A stretch of DNA of 64,000 nt, from assembly GCF_000737065.1 (NCBI RefSeq), contig NZ_AQRC01000009.1, positions 107,467 to 171,466 on the forward strand. Reading direction: 5' to 3'. This DNA is from Thioclava atlantica (lineage in GTDB: Bacteria > Pseudomonadota > Alphaproteobacteria > Rhodobacterales > Rhodobacteraceae). Made by a program: the position numbers and the translations under genes. Each line of letters begins with the position of its first letter. Position 1 is the stretch's first letter. The notes under the pieces are model-generated. The model ran no database searches. It was not told the origin of the DNA and was given only the letters and a program-made list of their open reading frames with translations. Shown one piece after another: positions 37,886-50,041 of this stretch.

Positions 37886-38911
37886 TCATGGCCACCGAAG
37901 ACCCCACGACGGTGTGCGTCTCATCTGGCGGCCGACGGCTCCGCAGAGCAGGCCACGCATCTGATCCACAACCGGGATCGGCCTCCATACTGACGTGGTC
38001 TCGGCGGTTGAGAGGCCCGATGAAGACTTCCGCTTCCGCACTTTGCTCTCCGGGGTCCTGTGGTTCCACCTCCAGATGATCTCGTCCAGGTATCGCTGTA
38101 GGTGCTTCCGTCCGAGACGGTGATACACGCCGATCAGAGCGCGCTGGACGACCGCGTTCACGGCCTCGACGGTGTTGATATGCGCCCCGGTCTTCGTATT
38201 CGCATACTGGCGCTTGTTGTGCTGGATCGTATGGTGGCTGGCAAAAGATGCCCCGATCTTTCCGTAACTCGGGTTCTTGTCGGTGACGAGCGCCGAGGTC
38301 GGGTCGATCCAGCCCTCGATGATGGGCTTCATCGTGCGCGCTTGAGCATTCGGGATGAGAATAGCTCGAGCCTGACCGTTCCGCGCCGCAGCAACGAGCG
38401 CGATCGGCTTGCCTGTTCCTCGACCCCGCTTGTTCTTGACGCCATGGCGGAACTTTGGCTTGCCGCCGACGAAGGCCTCATCGACCTCGACCACACCCGA
38501 CAGTCGGCCGGCAATGCCCTGCCGATCATCCATCATCTCGCGTATGGCGTGGCCAAGCTTCCACGCGGTCTTCTGGTTCACCCCCAAGATGCGCGACATC
38601 ACGACCGACGAGATGCCCTTGGAAGACGTCAGCACGAGGAACATCGCGGCGATCCAGGTCCGGAGATCCAGCTTTGTCGCGTGGAGCGGCGTCCTCGTGG
38701 TGACGGTGAACTGGCGGCGGCATTCACTCTCGATGCACTGATACAGGCCAGGGCGCACGGATTCACCGCGCAGCGGGCGCGAACTCAAGCTGCCGCAATG
38801 TGGACAGAACCGGTCATCGCCCCAGATGGCGTTCTCGAGGAAGAGCCGCGCGTGACGTTCGGTCGGCATCTTCTTCCAGACATCGCGGACGGACTTCAGT
38901 TCGGTGATCAT
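37886..38911 (-). CDS. IS1595-family transposase (left)
   Basis: A 341-residue transposase with an N-terminal zinc ribbon (CPHC...C) and an ISXO2-like DDE domain: VVEVDEAFVGGKPKF, ALVTDKNPSYGKIG, and HINTVEAVNAVVQRALIGVYHRLGRKHLQRYLDEIIWRWNHR. It is about three-quarters identical by eye to the right copy. Confidence 0.93.
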   Translation of the reverse strand: MITELKSVRDVWKKMPTERHARLFLENAIWGDDRFCPHCGSLSSRPLRGESVRPGLYQCIESECRRQFTVTTRTPLHATKLDLRTWIAAMFLVLTSSKGISSVVMSRILGVNQKTAWKLGHAIREMMDDRQGIAGRLSGVVEVDEAFVGGKPKFRHGVKNKRGRGTGKPIALVAAARNGQARAILIPNAQARTMKPIIEGWIDPTSALVTDKNPSYGKIGASFASHHTIQHNKRQYANTKTGAHINTVEAVNAVVQRALIGVYHRLGRKHLQRYLDEIIWRWNHRTPESKVRKRKSSSGLSTAETTSVWRPIPVVDQMRGLLCGAVGRQMRRTPSWGLRWP

Positions 38912-39033
38912 GGAGTGGCCTCGCTTCGGGGGAAACCCAGAAGATTGGCCGATTTCTCCTAACCGGAAGCGACGACGTTATGGCGTAGCCGGGGCCTTCG
39001 CGAGGCAAGCAGGCTGAGCATTTCCGAAAGCCT

Positions 39034-39057
39034 TGCTTTTTCTCGTGGATAATAGGG
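39034..39057. repeat. inner terminal inverted repeat of the left IS
   Basis: Reverse complement of 37099-37122, all 24 bases. It marks the border between the left IS and the stress-tolerance cargo. Confidence 0.88.
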
Positions 39058-39100
39058 AATAAATATTAGGGCGAGTCTTGCCAGCATGTCATCTCTTTTT

Positions 39101-39139
39101 CGGGGAAAAGGCGCCGCCGGGTTATCCCGCGGCGGCGCC
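39101..39139 (-). terminator. rho-independent terminator of the hsp20 operon
   Basis: On the minus strand a GGCGCCGCCG / CGGCGGCGCC stem ends in TTTTCCCC, 12 bases after the last hsp20 stop. It lies between that gene and the IS, so it blocks read-through. Confidence 0.78.
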
Positions 39140-39150
39140 GTGACACGCCC

Positions 39151-39648
39151 TCAGGCGCCCTTGACCTCGATGCGCTTGACCTTGGCCTGGGCTTCGGGTG
39201 TCTGCGGCAGACGGATCGTCAGCACGCCGTCCTTGAAACTCGCCTCGGCCTTCTCGCCATCGACGCCGGGCGGCAGCGGAATCGTGCGGTAGATCGCGCC
39301 ATAGCTGCGCTCGGAGAGGTAGTAGCCCTTCTTCTCGTCCTGCCGCTCGATCTTCTTCTCGCCCTTGACGGTCAGCATGTCGTCGCTGACGGACACCTCA
39401 ATGTCCTTCATCTCCATGCCGGGGAGCTCGATCGACACCTCGACCGCGTTGTCGGTCTCGACCACGTCCGAGCGGGCCTCTCCGCTGCCCCAGGGCCAGT
39501 CGAGATCGCCGACGCGGTTCCAGAAGCCTTCGAACAGGCGGTTCATATCTCGCTGAAGCGTAGCGATGGGATTCTGGTCACCAGCTTTCGGTTCGGGCGC
39601 GTGATCTTTGTGCGCCCAGGGGATCAGGTCCTTGATCTGCATATCCAT
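39151..39648 (-). CDS. small heat-shock protein, Hsp20 family (tLST copy 1)
   Basis: A 165-residue alpha-crystallin protein (DVVETDNAVEVSIELPGMEMKDIEVSVSDDMLTVKGEKK...) with a C-terminal IEV motif. The N-terminal part (DLIPWAHKDH... ATLQRDMNRLFEGFW) is the class found in the LHR/tLST sHSP20. RBS AGGAGG precedes the ATG. Last gene of the three-hsp20 operon. Confidence 0.94.
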   Translation of the reverse strand: MDMQIKDLIPWAHKDHAPEPKAGDQNPIATLQRDMNRLFEGFWNRVGDLDWPWGSGEARSDVVETDNAVEVSIELPGMEMKDIEVSVSDDMLTVKGEKKIERQDEKKGYYLSERSYGAIYRTIPLPPGVDGEKAEASFKDGVLTIRLPQTPEAQAKVKRIEVKGA

Positions 39649-39660
39649 TCCTCCTTCTGT

Positions 39661-40059
39661 TCAGGACGCTTTGACGGCGATCTTCTTCGGCTTAGTTTCG
39701 GCCGCGCGCGGCAGCGAGAGCGTCAGCACGCCGTGCGAGACCGATGCCTCGATCCTTTCGGGGTCGAAATCCTCCGACAGGGTGAAGGATCGCTCGTAAT
39801 CGCCCTCGCCATATTCGGCATAGGCCAGTTGCAGCTTTTCGGTGCTGGTGGGCCGCACCTTGCCGCGGATCGTCAGCACGCGCTTTTCCAGCGTGACATC
39901 CACGTCATCGGGGACAACACCCGGCATCTCGAGCATCAGCGTCACGCCCTCGTCTGTCTCGACGATATCGGCCAGCGGCTGATAGACGCGCCCGCCGGTG
40001 GTGGTCTCGGGCGTCTCGGCCGGGGTCTTCTCGGCAGTTTTAGTGACTTCGGTGGTCAT
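39661..40059 (-). CDS. small heat-shock protein, Hsp20 family (tLST copy 2)
   Basis: A 132-residue alpha-crystallin protein with a Thr/Glu-rich N-terminus, the core IVETDEGVTLMLEMPGVVPDDVDVTLEKRVLTIRG and C-terminal IAVKAS. It starts 15 bases after copy 3 and ends 12 before copy 1; GGAGGAG ribosome site. Confidence 0.93.
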   Translation of the reverse strand: MTTEVTKTAEKTPAETPETTTGGRVYQPLADIVETDEGVTLMLEMPGVVPDDVDVTLEKRVLTIRGKVRPTSTEKLQLAYAEYGEGDYERSFTLSEDFDPERIEASVSHGVLTLSLPRAAETKPKKIAVKAS

Positions 40060-40074
40060 GTCGAACTCCTCCTC

Positions 40075-40503
40075 TCAGGCGGCCTTGATCGCGATCTTTT
40101 TCGGCTTGTCCTCTTCCGGACGGCCGACGACGATGCGCAGAACGCCATCCGTCATCCGCGCCTCGACCTTGTCATCGGAGGCGGCGAAGGGCAGACGGAC
40201 GGCACGGCTGAACTTGCCATAGCCGCGTTCGTTGCGGTGCCAGCGGGCGTTCTCGGGCAATTCCGGTGCCTTGCGCTCGCCCGAAATCGTCAGCACGTCG
40301 TCTTTCACATGGATGTCGATATCGGCCGGATCGACGCCGGGCAGTTCGGCGGTGATCGCCACGGCCTCGTCGCTCTGCCAGACGTTCACCGCCGGAAAGG
40401 CGGGCCGGGCCGCGAACGACGGCGTGAAGCGGTCTGCATCGCGCAGCAAGGAGCGCATCAGCGCGAACGGGTCGCTTCGGCGCATGTATGTGGGATAAAG
40501 CAT
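40075..40503 (-). CDS. small heat-shock protein, Hsp20 family (tLST copy 3)
   Basis: A 142-residue protein starting MLYPTYMRRSDPFALMRSLLRD, with the core VNVWQSDEAVAITAELPGVDPADIDIHVKDDVLTISG and C-terminal IAIKAA. It is the first gene of the operon and the one directly behind the candidate heat-shock promoter. Confidence 0.93.
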   Translation of the reverse strand: MLYPTYMRRSDPFALMRSLLRDADRFTPSFAARPAFPAVNVWQSDEAVAITAELPGVDPADIDIHVKDDVLTISGERKAPELPENARWHRNERGYGKFSRAVRLPFAASDDKVEARMTDGVLRIVVGRPEEDKPKKIAIKAA

Positions 40504-40700
40504 GTCTCGCCTCCTTCATTGCCAATCCATGACACGAAAGGTCTCGTGTCAGCCAGGGTGCCCGAGGAGCCGGACAGGTTGAAAGGTCCGCCGGACGATC
40601 GGCGTTCGAGTGTCGTCGCGTTTCCGATAAACTCCCGAACTGGCGAGCCATCGGTGGTCCGCTCTTGCAGCCGAACCTTTCTGCGTGTCCTTGAAACCCC

Positions 40701-40726
40701 AATTGGGCGTCTCGATTGTAATCAAG
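40701..40726 (-). promoter_or_regulatory. candidate RpoH (sigma-32) promoter of the hsp20 operon
   Basis: On the minus strand CTTGATT (40726-40720), a 12-base spacer, then CCCAATT (40707-40701), close to the heat-shock consensus CTTGAAA-N(11-16)-CCCCAT. It points at the hsp20 operon with about 200 bases of leader. Confidence 0.45.
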
Positions 40727-40771
40727 GAATGTGTCACGCTCGTTTCAAGAGAGGCACGACGAAATTTTCGC

Positions 40772-41725
40772 TCAGCGCCAGACACCCCAGGGCCCGAAGC
40801 GCGGCGGCGCGATCCGGCCGACCTGCGGCAGGCGCAACGGCGCCTCGGGATGCGTCGGCCGAAGCGGCCCCGCCAGCGCGCGCAGCCGCTGCACCCGCTC
40901 CTCGGTCGGCGGATGGGTGCGCAAAAGCGAGGGCACCGGGATGCGGCGGCCTGGCAGGAACATCTCTTCCCACAACCGCCCCGCGCTGCGTTCGAGCTTG
41001 AGAAGCGCCGAGGCCAGCCCCTCCGGGTCGCCGCTCAGCCGCGCACCGCCCAGATCGGCCTCATATTCCCGCGTCCGCGATAGGGCAAGCTGCAGCAGCG
41101 CCATGATTGTGGGCGAGAAGATCAGGAGAAGCGGCACCTCCCAGGGCACATAGGCCGCACCCATGAGGATCAGCGGCAGGTTCACAAGCAGGATAACCTG
41201 GCCGAACCAGGATGCCAGCGACACCGCCCGTGACAACGCATCGGCCAGCCCCATGATCCACAGGTCGCGATGGGCGACATGGGCGACCTCATGGGCCAGC
41301 ACGCCGGCCAGCTCGCGGCGATCGAGCAGCCGCAAGAGCCCGTCGCTGATGCAGACCACACTGTCTTCCGGCTTGCCGATGGCGAAGGCATTCGGCAATT
41401 CGCTGGGGATGTAGTAAAGTTCCGGTACCCGCGGCAGCCCCGCCCGGCGCGCCAGCTCGCCCAGGATCGCCAGCCCCTCGGGAAAGTCGCGCCCGGTCAG
41501 GCGGCGGGCGCGATAGGCGCGGATCAGGATCTGTTTCGACATCCCCGGCGCCAGCAGGAGCCCACCCAGCGAGCCCAGAACGATGGCCAGCGCCAGATCG
41601 GGGCCGACGATGGCATTGAGGGCGACCCAGCCGATGGCGCCCATTCCCGCCAGCAGCAGGACAGACTGGGCAAGGTTGATGAACCGGTGGCGGGGATTGA
41701 ACGTCATCTCGGCCGGGCCTTTCAT
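40772..41725 (-). CDS. M48-family membrane protease (HtpX-like)
   Basis: A 317-residue membrane protease: two N-terminal helices (about 15-60), the zinc site LAGVLAHEVAHVAHRD with HEVAH, and Glu in REYEADLGGARLS. HtpX proteins degrade misfolded membrane proteins with FtsH. It is divergent from ftsH across 154 bases, which fits shared envelope quality control. tLST versions often carry such a protease. Confidence 0.88.
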   Translation of the reverse strand: MKGPAEMTFNPRHRFINLAQSVLLLAGMGAIGWVALNAIVGPDLALAIVLGSLGGLLLAPGMSKQILIRAYRARRLTGRDFPEGLAILGELARRAGLPRVPELYYIPSELPNAFAIGKPEDSVVCISDGLLRLLDRRELAGVLAHEVAHVAHRDLWIMGLADALSRAVSLASWFGQVILLVNLPLILMGAAYVPWEVPLLLIFSPTIMALLQLALSRTREYEADLGGARLSGDPEGLASALLKLERSAGRLWEEMFLPGRRIPVPSLLRTHPPTEERVQRLRALAGPLRPTHPEAPLRLPQVGRIAPPRFGPWGVWR

Positions 41726-41879
41726 CGGGGTCAGTCGTCCGTAGATAGCCGAAGGGCCGGACGGTTTCGACCCCTGGAATGATCCCGCCCCCGAAAAACG
41801 AGGTGGGGCGCGACTTTGGTCTGGCGGTGCGCCGACAACGCATTAAGCTGTTCGCGGGTTGGAACCTAACAGGTGAGAA

Positions 41880-43712
41880 ATGGAAAAGAAGACCGAATAC
41901 AACATCTGGTATTGGGTGGTGGCTTTTGTGGCCGTTCTATTCCTCCAAAACGCGATCGCGGGCTGGCGATCCGTCGCACCGATCAACTTCAGCCAGTTCC
42001 AGACCTATCTCGAGGACGGCAAGATCGAATCGGTCACCGTGGGGCGCGATACGATTTCGGGCCGGTTTACGGTTCCAGTGGAAGGCAAGAACGACTTCGT
42101 GACCACCATCGTCGATCCCTCGATCCTGCAACTGATCGACAAGAAGGGGGTCGAAATCACCGGCGTGCCGCAGAACACGTTCCTCGGCACGCTGATTTCC
42201 TGGGTGGCGCCGGCGCTCGTCTTCTTCGGCATCTGGATGCTGCTGTTTCGCAAGTTCGCCGACAGGCAGGGTTTCGGCGGCTTCATGCAGGTCGGCAAGT
42301 CGAAGGCCAAGGTCTATATGGAAAAGGAAACTGGCGTCAGCTTCGCCGATGTCGCCGGCGTGGATGAGGCCAAGGCCGAGCTGGAAGAGGTGGTGCAGTT
42401 TCTCAGGAACCCGGCCGACTACGGCAAGCTCGGTGCGCGCATCCCCAAGGGCATCCTGCTGGTCGGCCCGCCCGGCACCGGCAAGACGCTGCTCGCGCGC
42501 GCCGTGGCGGGTGAGGCGGGCGTGACCTTCTTCTCGATCTCGGGGTCGGAATTCGTCGAGATGTTCGTGGGCGTGGGCGCCGCGCGGGTGCGCGACCTGT
42601 TCGAACAGGCCCGGAAATCCGCCCCGGCGATCATCTTCATCGACGAGCTCGACGCGCTCGGGCGCGCCCGCGCGGCCGGGCAGGTCGCCGGTGGTCATGA
42701 CGAGCGCGAGCAGACGCTGAACCAGCTTCTGACCGAGCTCGACGGGTTCGACCCGTCGGCAGGCATCGTGCTGCTGGCGGCCACCAACCGGCCCGAAATC
42801 CTCGACCCCGCCCTCCTGCGCGCGGGGCGCTTCGACCGGCAGGTGCTGGTGGACAAGCCCGACAAGAAGGGCCGCATCCAGATCCTCGGGGTACACATGA
42901 AGAAGGTGACGCTCGCACCGGACGTGGATGCCGAGAAGGTCGCCGCGCTGACCCCGGGCTTTTCCGGAGCGGACCTGGCAAATCTGGTCAATGAGGCGGC
43001 GCTATTGGCAACCCGCCGAAAGGCCGATGCGGTGACCATGGAAGACTTCAACAACGCGGTAGAGCGTATCGTCGCCGGGCTGGAAAAGCGCAATCGTGTT
43101 CTGAACGCACGCGAACGCGAGATCGTGGCCCATCACGAGATGGGCCACGCACTGGTGGCGATGGCGCTGCCGGGGGTGGATCCGGTGCACAAGGTCTCGA
43201 TCATCCCGCGCGGGATCGGCGCGCTCGGTTACACGATCCAGCGCCCGACCGAGGACCGCTTCCTGATGACCCGCGAGGAGCTGGAGAACAAGATCGCCGT
43301 GCTTCTGGGCGGGCGCGCGGCCGAGAAGGTGATCTACGATCATCTCTCGACCGGGGCTGCGGACGATCTGGTGAAGGCCACCGACATCGCCCGCGCTATG
43401 GTGGCGCGCTACGGGATGGACCCCGATCTGGGCCATGTGAGTTACGACAGCGAGCGACCGGGCTTTCTTGGCACCGGCGATCAGTCGTCCTGGCTCAACC
43501 GCCGCTACAGCGACGCCACTGCCGAGCGGATGGACGCGAAGGTGCGCGACATCGTCGATGGGGTCTTCGAGCGCACGGTGGCGTTGCTGACGGCGAACCG
43601 CGCCCTGCTGGACGAGACCGCGCAGCGACTGCTGGAGAAGGAGACGCTGGACGAGACCGACCTTGCGGAGGTTCAGGGCAAGGTCCACCCGCCCCGGGGC
43701 AAGGCGACTTGA
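41880..43712 (+). CDS. ftsH: ATP-dependent zinc metalloprotease FtsH (tLST copy)
   Basis: A 610-residue FtsH with two N-terminal membrane helices, AAA Walker A GPPGTGKT near residue 197, SRH region and the zinc site [11 protein letters not shown] near 419. It extracts and degrades damaged membrane and cytosolic proteins. A second, chromosomal ftsH is expected elsewhere. It leads the long plus-strand operon. Confidence 0.95.
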   Translation: MEKKTEYNIWYWVVAFVAVLFLQNAIAGWRSVAPINFSQFQTYLEDGKIESVTVGRDTISGRFTVPVEGKNDFVTTIVDPSILQLIDKKGVEITGVPQNTFLGTLISWVAPALVFFGIWMLLFRKFADRQGFGGFMQVGKSKAKVYMEKETGVSFADVAGVDEAKAELEEVVQFLRNPADYGKLGARIPKGILLVGPPGTGKTLLARAVAGEAGVTFFSISGSEFVEMFVGVGAARVRDLFEQARKSAPAIIFIDELDALGRARAAGQVAGGHDEREQTLNQLLTELDGFDPSAGIVLLAATNRPEILDPALLRAGRFDRQVLVDKPDKKGRIQILGVHMKKVTLAPDVDAEKVAALTPGFSGADLANLVNEAALLATRRKADAVTMEDFNNAVERIVAGLEKRNRVLNAREREIVAHHEMGHALVAMALPGVDPVHKVSIIPRGIGALGYTIQRPTEDRFLMTREELENKIAVLLGGRAAEKVIYDHLSTGAADDLVKATDIARAMVARYGMDPDLGHVSYDSERPGFLGTGDQSSWLNRRYSDATAERMDAKVRDIVDGVFERTVALLTANRALLDETAQRLLEKETLDETDLAEVQGKVHPPRGKAT

Positions 43713-43781
43713 TCCAGGTCTTATCCGCGGCACTCATTTCAATGTGTGATCGCATCAATTTTCAACCTGAAGGAGGTCAAA

Positions 43782-46691
<2,910 letters not shown>

Positions 46692-46768
46692 CAGCGCAAA
46701 AGACTGGCCCGGCGCGATATCGGTCGCGCCGGACCATCTCTTCGGAGAGTTATAGGAAGGTCCACGGC

Positions 46769-47914
46769 ATGAACGTCATTAGATCATTCCGCAATCTCGA
46801 CCGGCACGGCCAACAGCGCGCGCCTGAGGTCATCGAGGAAGAGGTGCGGCAACTTGAACCGCACCTTGCGCGCTTTCGCGAGGATCTGGTCCGGCTCGAA
46901 GTCGTTGCCTCGCAGACGAGGGGCAAGAAGCGCATCAAAATCAGCCTGCGCCTGCAACTGCCGTCGGGCGTGATCGTGGCGCGGGAAGAGGGATTCGAGA
47001 TCGAGCCTGTCCTGCGCAAGACCTTTGCCGACCTGCGCCACCAGGTCGATCGGCATGTGGCGCGCCTCAAGCACGAGCCTGAATACAAGCGCCCCGCCCG
47101 CCGGCGCCGGATCGGCGCCCCGCTGCCGCCCGCGCGGGATGCGGCGGAAGCGGACCGGCGCCAGCTCTTCTTTGACCTGATCGAGGATCATCTCGATACG
47201 GTTTACGATACCGTCAGGCGCGAGTTGACCTATCTGGAGTGTAGCGGGTCTGTGCCGGCTGGCTACCTGAGCGTTCGCGATATCGTCGATGCGACGATCC
47301 TCAAGGGGCTGGCCCGCTTCGAGGATCGGCCTTCGGAGTTTTCCGTCGGCGACTGGCTGAAACGGCTGGCTTTTCAGACCATCGAGGAAGAATCCCGCGC
47401 CGTGCCTGAGGATGCCGCCTCCATCGAGGCGGAACCCGAGGCCCCGGCGGAGGATCCGACCGAGGCGGATCAGGCGATGTTCGAGTTCTACCAGCCCGAC
47501 GAAGTGCTGATGCTGGAGGACCTCATCGCCGACGACGGCGGCACAGACCCCGAGAGCCAAGCGGATCGGCATAAGATCGCCATGGTGCTGCACCGGGCAA
47601 TCGCCGATCTTCCGTCGGTCGAACGCCGCGTTCTCTATCGGCTCCACCTCGACAACGCTACGATCGCGGAGACGGCAGACCTTTTCGGCCTGACCGAGAC
47701 AGAGGTCGCGGAGATCGCAGAAAATGCGGGCGCGACACTACGCGCGAGGCTTGCCGAAGCCGGGTTTGTCAGAGAACCATCAGGCCGCGCGCCCGTCCAA
47801 CGGGAAATCGCTCACACGCAGCGTCTGCCTCAGCCGATCGAGGATCGCCGCCGCTTGGCCGCCGCCCTAACCGGCGAGGAGGTCGGCTCCGACACCTTAC
47901 ATGGAACTGAATAG
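46769..47914 (+). CDS. HPF-like ribosome hibernation domain fused to a sigma-70-like domain
   Basis: A 381-residue protein. Residues 1-110 resemble HPF/RaiA (VIEEEVRQLEPHLARFREDLVRLEV...FADLRHQVDRHVARLK), which binds ribosomes under stress. Residues about 130-380 look like sigma factor regions 2 and 4 (YLSVRDIVDATILKGLARF; LPSVERRVLYRLHLDNATIAETADLFGLTETEVAEIA). The start MNVIRS at 46769 follows AGGAAGG. The fusion could link ribosome idling and transcription; no biochemistry is known to me. Confidence 0.72.
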   Translation: MNVIRSFRNLDRHGQQRAPEVIEEEVRQLEPHLARFREDLVRLEVVASQTRGKKRIKISLRLQLPSGVIVAREEGFEIEPVLRKTFADLRHQVDRHVARLKHEPEYKRPARRRRIGAPLPPARDAAEADRRQLFFDLIEDHLDTVYDTVRRELTYLECSGSVPAGYLSVRDIVDATILKGLARFEDRPSEFSVGDWLKRLAFQTIEEESRAVPEDAASIEAEPEAPAEDPTEADQAMFEFYQPDEVLMLEDLIADDGGTDPESQADRHKIAMVLHRAIADLPSVERRVLYRLHLDNATIAETADLFGLTETEVAEIAENAGATLRARLAEAGFVREPSGRAPVQREIAHTQRLPQPIEDRRRLAAALTGEEVGSDTLHGTE

Positions 47915-47925
47915 GAGATCGACCA

Positions 47926-48573
47926 ATGACCACAGCCTCTGAAAACCCGACCGACAAGATGCAGGACATGCTGTGCAGCCTGTCCCGGAATTGGTGGGCA
48001 TTCGTGTTACGCGGCGTGCTCGCATTGATCATCGCAGTGTTAGCCTTCGTCATGCCTGCGGAATCGCTTCTGGCGCTCACGCTGGTCTTCGGCGCGTTCG
48101 CCTTTGCCGACGGCGTGTTCGGCCTCGTCGCCGCGATACGTAACATCCGCAAGGGCGAACGCTGGGGCTGGCTGATGTTCAGCGGCATTCTGGGCATCGC
48201 CACGGGCGTCGTCGTGGTTGTCTCGCCTTTTGTCGCGACGCTTGTGCTTGCGACATTCCTCTGGGCCAGCATCGCCTTCTGGTCCGTGTTCTCGGGTGCC
48301 CTCGAGATCGCGGCAGCGATCCGCCTGCGAAAGGAAATCGACGGCGAAATCTGGCTGATCCTAAGCGGCCTTCTCTCGGTCGTTCTCGGTGTCGTCGTGA
48401 CCTGGATGCTGCTGACGCGCCCGGTCGAAAGCTTCCTCGCGCTCGGCTGGCTGATCGGCTTCTACGCCGCGTTCTTCGGGGTGATGATGATCCTCCTCGG
48501 GTTACGGCTTCGCAAGGCGGATCGTTCGGACGGTGCGGCCTTCGATGACGCTCCCCCATCGGCAAAGGCGTGA
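47926..48573 (+). CDS. hdeD: HdeD-family acid-resistance membrane protein
   Basis: A 215-residue protein with six membrane helices in the HdeD pattern (WWAFVLRGVLALIIAVLAFVMP ... VFGAFAFADGVFGLVAAI). It matches hdeD of the tLST, where it supports stress and acid tolerance. It starts 11 bases after the HPF-sigma gene. Confidence 0.88.
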   Translation: MTTASENPTDKMQDMLCSLSRNWWAFVLRGVLALIIAVLAFVMPAESLLALTLVFGAFAFADGVFGLVAAIRNIRKGERWGWLMFSGILGIATGVVVVVSPFVATLVLATFLWASIAFWSVFSGALEIAAAIRLRKEIDGEIWLILSGLLSVVLGVVVTWMLLTRPVESFLALGWLIGFYAAFFGVMMILLGLRLRKADRSDGAAFDDAPPSAKA

Positions 48574-48584
48574 GGTGCCCTGTG

Positions 48585-48785
48585 ATGCATGACGGGCGAC
48601 TTGCCGGCGAGGAGCACGATTTCACCCGATGGGACGAAACGATCTTCGACCGTTGCCTGAGCACCGGCTTCAATCCGTTCGGCAGCGGTCCGACGCCAAT
48701 CTTCCTGCGGCACCGGGACGCAGAGGCGCCGGACGCCGATGCAAAGCCGTGCATGCCACCTGACACCGAAAATGCGAGGTGCTGA
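48585..48785 (+). CDS. small protein coupled to the next membrane gene
   Basis: A 66-residue ORF starting MHDGRLAGEEHDFTRWDETI. GAGGTG lies 8 bases before the ATG, and its TGA overlaps the ATG of the next gene (TGATG). No family is recognised. The ribosome site and coupling argue that it is translated. Confidence 0.5.
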   Translation: MHDGRLAGEEHDFTRWDETIFDRCLSTGFNPFGSGPTPIFLRHRDAEAPDADAKPCMPPDTENARC

Positions 48786-49405
48786 TGTCGAACCGCCTGC
48801 CTGACTTGGTATTTGCTGGTGCGGCCGCTGCCTTGGGCATCGGAATCCTTTTCGTTTTTCGTTCGATGTATCTTGCCGAAGACATACTGCCTTTCGCGCA
48901 GGAGATGACGCTCATCTTCCTCGGCGCTGTCGTGACGATCATTCTGACCGCGGCGCTTCTCAATCGCCAGACCGATCTCGAGCTTCGCAAGGAAGGAAGG
49001 GTCATCATCCTCCAGCAGCAATGCGACATTTACATGGCCTGTATCGAGAAGGTCGCAGAGATCGTGGAAACCGCAAGGCACGATGCGAAGCTGATCGATG
49101 AACTGCGTGTTCTCAGCCACAAGCTGGCTGTGGTCGCGAGTGCAGGGGTCGTGTCCAGCTTCGAGCAGGTACTGGAGAGCTTGCAGTCCGGTTTTGCTGA
49201 CGGCACGCTCTCGGACGGGGACGGAGAGGGCGTGATGAATGCCGTCGCCGATCTCACGATAGCGATGCGGTCGGACGTCCTGCACGCTGCTGCCTTTCCT
49301 TCGCAGAACACCGAACGCGCCGTTCGCCTGAATTCGAGGCGAATGGAAAAACTCGACGATCTCGAACGTCACCTTCTCGTATCCACCGACACCCGGGAGA
49401 ACTGA
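48785..49405 (+). CDS. unrecognised membrane protein with coiled coil
   Basis: A 206-residue protein, MSNRLPDLVFAGAAAALGIGILFVF, with a second helix MTLIFLGAVVTIILTAALL, then a charged region (LRKEGRVIILQQQCDIYMACIEKVAEIVETARHD) likely to form a coiled coil. I do not recognise it. It lies in the middle of the stress operon. Confidence 0.65.
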   Translation: MSNRLPDLVFAGAAAALGIGILFVFRSMYLAEDILPFAQEMTLIFLGAVVTIILTAALLNRQTDLELRKEGRVIILQQQCDIYMACIEKVAEIVETARHDAKLIDELRVLSHKLAVVASAGVVSSFEQVLESLQSGFADGTLSDGDGEGVMNAVADLTIAMRSDVLHAAAFPSQNTERAVRLNSRRMEKLDDLERHLLVSTDTREN

Positions 49406-49406
49406 T

Positions 49407-49988
49407 ATGCGCGGCCATAATCGTCCACCATTCCCGCCGAAAATTCCCGGAACCGATCTGCCATCCTGGGACGTGCCGACGGCAATCATCTACCGTCCTG
49501 CCCGTTCCGCGATGACATCGGCGCCTCGGCCCAACTACTGGGTCCTGGAGTTCGAGCCGTCCCGGCCGCTTCAGATCGACCCGCTGATGGGCTACACCTC
49601 CAGCGACGACGCCTATCGCCCGATCCGGCTGAAATTCCCCGACCGCGACAGCGCCGTGGACTTCGCCGAGCGGCAGGACTGGCATTATGTCGTGCGCGAG
49701 GACGCCCCGCACCGCACCGCGCCCAACCCCTGGCGGGGGCAGGAAAGGCACCGACTCTACAAGGGGGCCGATGCGCCGGGGGCCTTTCGGGTCTCCTCCG
49801 GCACGGGTCAGGGGCATTCGGACCACCGCCTGCGAAGGGCGGTCGATCAAGATGGCGCGCGGGATCTGTCCGGGACCGATGATCGCCCGCTCGATCCGGT
49901 GCTTGAGGCCGATCTCGAATCCTTCCCCGCTTCTGATCCGCCGGCCTGGACGGGCGTGACCGTCGCGGCGGGGCGGCGCAAGACGTGA
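49407..49988 (+). CDS. NDUFS4-like (ETC complex I subunit) protein
   Basis: A 193-residue protein whose first 110 residues match the bacterial NDUFS4-like family: AIIYRPARSAMTSA, NYWVLEFEPSRPLQIDPLMGYTSSDD, IRLKFPDRDSAVDFAERQDWHYVV. The rest is a low-complexity acidic tail. NDUFS4 stabilises NADH dehydrogenase; a mobile copy within a stress locus is unusual. GGGAGA precedes the ATG. Confidence 0.8.
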   Translation: MRGHNRPPFPPKIPGTDLPSWDVPTAIIYRPARSAMTSAPRPNYWVLEFEPSRPLQIDPLMGYTSSDDAYRPIRLKFPDRDSAVDFAERQDWHYVVREDAPHRTAPNPWRGQERHRLYKGADAPGAFRVSSGTGQGHSDHRLRRAVDQDGARDLSGTDDRPLDPVLEADLESFPASDPPAWTGVTVAAGRRKT

Positions 49989-50041
49989 CGCCCCGCCTAA
50001 AGAGTTGAGACTTTGCCACACCCCAACCGAGGAGAGACGAA

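Larger units (their letters stand above)
37099..39057 (-). mobile_element. IS1595-family element, left copy, with a DUF2268 passenger
   Basis: The element is 1,959 bp and has perfect 24-bp terminal inverted repeats (37099-37122 and 39034-39057) containing ATTATCCACGAGAAAAAGC. It encodes a transposase and, downstream of it, a predicted metalloprotease. Its own two flanks differ (AAATAATT and AATAAATA), so it did not arrive here as a simple insertion. Confidence 0.87.

Noticed and set aside
37099..39057. The left IS as an independent simple insertion
   Set aside because: Its two 8-base flanks are AAATAATT and AATAAATA, which are not a duplication; only the outer flanks of the two ISs match.
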